From the NCBI RefSeq assembly GCF_001584185.1, contig NZ_CP013234.1, positions 2,914,001 to 2,978,000 of the forward strand: a DNA stretch of 64,000 nucleotides. Direction: 5' to 3'. The stretch is from Collimonas pratensis (GTDB taxonomy: Bacteria > Pseudomonadota > Gammaproteobacteria > Burkholderiales > Burkholderiaceae_D). Positions 62,834-64,000 of the stretch are shown here, in pieces. The notes under the pieces are model-generated. The model saw only the letters and a program-made list of their open reading frames with translations, was not told where the DNA came from and did no database searches. Numbering within the stretch: position 1 is the stretch's first letter; each line of letters begins with the position of its first letter. A program made the position numbers and the translations under genes.

Positions 62834-63424
62834 TCAGGAATTCATTCGTTTGACCAGATTCATGTGAAGTCCGCTTAAGGGGGCGCCGAATTCCTGGAGT
62901 CTTCCAGACTCAATCAGGCCCCCAAGATCCACCGGTGCAAAGCCGGCTTCGTCGAGAACGCGCGCTAGTTTCTGCTTCGCGGCTTTATCGTCGCCCGACA
63001 TAAATAGAACCAATTTGCGGTCGTTCTCTGAGGAGTCTGGCATCCAATTCATGACGAGCGTATTGAGCGCCTTGATGACTCCAGCCCCAGGGGCATAACT
63101 TGCGATGATCTCGCTCGAAGTCTTGCCCTCGGCGTCTTCATTGGCAGGTCGATTTGTTGCGTCGACAAGAATTCGCCCACCCCAATCCGAAATCTCGGCG
63201 AGCGCCTGCTTTGCCTGCTCCCACCGGACACACAAGATCACGATATCTTGCATCGCTGCTTCCTGGACAGTGGCTGCTCTGGCATTCGAGCCGATACTAC
63301 TCACGAGTTCGTTTAACGAATCCGGCCCTCTGCTGTTGCTAAGCACAACCTCATGTCCATACCGTACAAAGTATTTAGCGTATTTTTGGGCTACGCTTCC
63401 CGCTCCGATAAATCCGATTTTCAT
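62834..63424 (-). CDS. NAD(P)-binding reductase (F420H2:NADP/ProC-like fold)
   Basis: 196 residues. The Rossmann start is MKIGFIGAGSVAQKYAKYFV, followed by VVLSNSRGPDSL and ILVDATN. The short single-domain build resembles the NADPH-dependent F420 reductase family in bacteria that lack F420, where the true substrate is unknown. Its start is 27 bases from an operator-like palindrome (63451-63473). First gene of the operon with the SDR. Confidence 0.85.
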   Translation of the reverse strand: MKIGFIGAGSVAQKYAKYFVRYGHEVVLSNSRGPDSLNELVSSIGSNARAATVQEAAMQDIVILCVRWEQAKQALAEISDWGGRILVDATNRPANEDAEGKTSSEIIASYAPGAGVIKALNTLVMNWMPDSSENDRKLVLFMSGDDKAAKQKLARVLDEAGFAPVDLGGLIESGRLQEFGAPLSGLHMNLVKRMNS

Positions 63425-63450
63425 AGAATTTACTGCCTTTCGCTTATGTT

Positions 63451-63473
63451 ATAGATACTATTAACGTATCTAT
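63451..63473. promoter_or_regulatory. Rrf2-type operator 2, upstream of the reductase-SDR operon
   Basis: Perfect arms ATAGATAC and GTATCTAT flank a 7-base centre. It matches operator 1 at 63918-63940 over the shared core GATA-n-TATTA-n-CGTATC, with equal length and spacing. Confidence 0.75.
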
Positions 63474-63490
63474 TTAGATCAAAAAAAACG

Positions 63491-63916
63491 CTAACGAGAT
63501 TTGCTCCTGATTTTTGAAACAACATCTGCCAGCGTGGTCTGCTTCAAATCATTTTCAACAGCTTTCTGCGTACCGACCAAAACCTCACCCATTACCGCTT
63601 TAATATTATTGCTCACTACGCACCACTCCTTTTTCTCATAGGTATGGATGGCAAAAACATCGGGAGGATTTATTGCATGCGAGATGTTTAATAGCGAAAT
63701 GTCTTTTGGATTTTTAGTCAGCGTGTAGCCCCCTGCTTTACCAACAGTGGCTTTGACCAATTTCGCTTTTGAGAGCTTCGCCAGGATTCTCTTAACAAAA
63801 ATCGGATTCGCATTCACGCTGCCGGCTAAAACTTCAGACGTGAAAGAGGTTTCATAGTGGGCGATCGCCGCCAACACATGAACCGCAATTGAAAACTGAG
63901 TATTTACCGATGCCAT
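63491..63916 (-). CDS. Rrf2-family transcriptional repressor
   Basis: 141 residues from the ATG at 63916 (MASVNTQFSIAVHVLAAIAH), which fits the family start; a longer frame would run through the operator. The winged HTH is SVNANPIFVKRILAKLSKAK, then LVKATVGKAGGYTLTK. Only one Cys (C99) is present, so it cannot ligate an Fe-S cluster like IscR or NsrR. It belongs with the YwnA-like members that sense redox or electrophiles through few or no cysteines. It is divergent from nothing in view and lies upstream of its presumed target operon. Confidence 0.9.
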   Translation of the reverse strand: MASVNTQFSIAVHVLAAIAHYETSFTSEVLAGSVNANPIFVKRILAKLSKAKLVKATVGKAGGYTLTKNPKDISLLNISHAINPPDVFAIHTYEKKEWCVVSNNIKAVMGEVLVGTQKAVENDLKQTTLADVVSKIRSKSR

Positions 63917-63917
63917 A

Positions 63918-63940
63918 ACGGATATTATTATCGTATCCGT
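63918..63940. promoter_or_regulatory. Rrf2-type operator 1, at the repressor's own start
   Basis: Arms ACGGATA and TATCCGT flank a 9-base centre. The site touches the start codon at 63916, a position suited to autorepression, and shares its core with operator 2. Confidence 0.75.
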
Positions 63941-64000
63941 TGGATAAGTCAAGCATGGAAAAATATGAGAAGGCTATAAGCAATTGGCAGCCGCTGATAC

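Noticed and set aside
1..64000. tRNA, rRNA, riboswitch, prophage and conjugation genes
   Set aside because: Looked for by eye on both strands; nothing convincing was seen. Short structured RNAs could be missed without a covariance search.

Overview
The window looks like a chromosomal segment of a Gram-negative betaproteobacterium, most likely an Oxalobacteraceae member close to Collimonas. This is inferred from the high-GC core genes, the Burkholderiales-type porin, a second stand-alone EF-G gene, the PqiAABC layout and the many LysR regulators. No rRNA, tRNA or CRISPR array was recognised. No database search was possible, so family calls rest on motifs and remembered family features.

Layout. 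1-11.9 kb is conserved core: a partial Xaa-Pro aminopeptidase, EF-G, GTP cyclohydrolase II, a tightly packed pqiA-pqiA-pqiB-pqiC lipid-transport operon followed by a DUF445 protein, an RsuA-family protein whose catalytic Asp is replaced, and a CYTH-CHAD protein. 12.4-27.3 kb holds envelope and stress functions: a TonB-dependent receptor, a periplasmic catalase with an OxyR-like box, a porin, YoaK and MgtC family membrane proteins, a Tat-exported acid phosphatase/phospholipase C bracketed by palindromic repeats, glutathione reductase, a FAH-family hydrolase, a LysE exporter, cardiolipin synthase and a VOC protein.

27.3-40 kb is accessory. It has an orphan secretin-N0-like protein, a Tat-exported alginate-lyase-like protein with FN3 and LamG domains, a small-GTPase/Roadblock signalling module, an orphan amino-acid-binding protein, a pilin pseudogene, and a NarL-type response regulator convergent with a beta-propeller sensor kinase. 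A recurring motif (ATCCTGA-N9-GTAGGGA) sits 110-170 bp upstream of four minus-strand genes here and at 50.8 kb.

40-46.3 kb begins with a scrap-yard of truncated genes (LysR head, efflux outer-membrane-protein tail, oxidoreductase lacking its tail). It continues with an SDR gene and a LysR gene divergent from a four-gene redox/decarboxylase operon. 46.3-61.9 kb is a decaying region rich in secreted enzymes: a frameshifted Tat metallophosphoesterase with a LamG domain, a Wzz protein, a GH74-like pseudogene, a lipoprotein with 13 TSGG repeats, an alginate-lyase-like lipoprotein with 11 VAGTP repeats, a solute-binding protein, a LysR gene and a PAP2 phosphatase with a passenger-like tail. IS21-family traces occur at three places. 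One is an 830-bp deletion derivative whose istA and istB are fused, with 9-bp target duplications, inside a LysR remnant. 62-64 kb carries an Rrf2 repressor with two near-identical operators, apparently controlling itself and a reductase-SDR operon.

The most distinctive points are the GTPase/Roadblock module with a frameshift inside the GTPase P-loop, the recurrent upstream motif, the 0.74-kb segmental duplication at 30.7 and 50.5 kb, and the repeated one-base indels in G/C runs.
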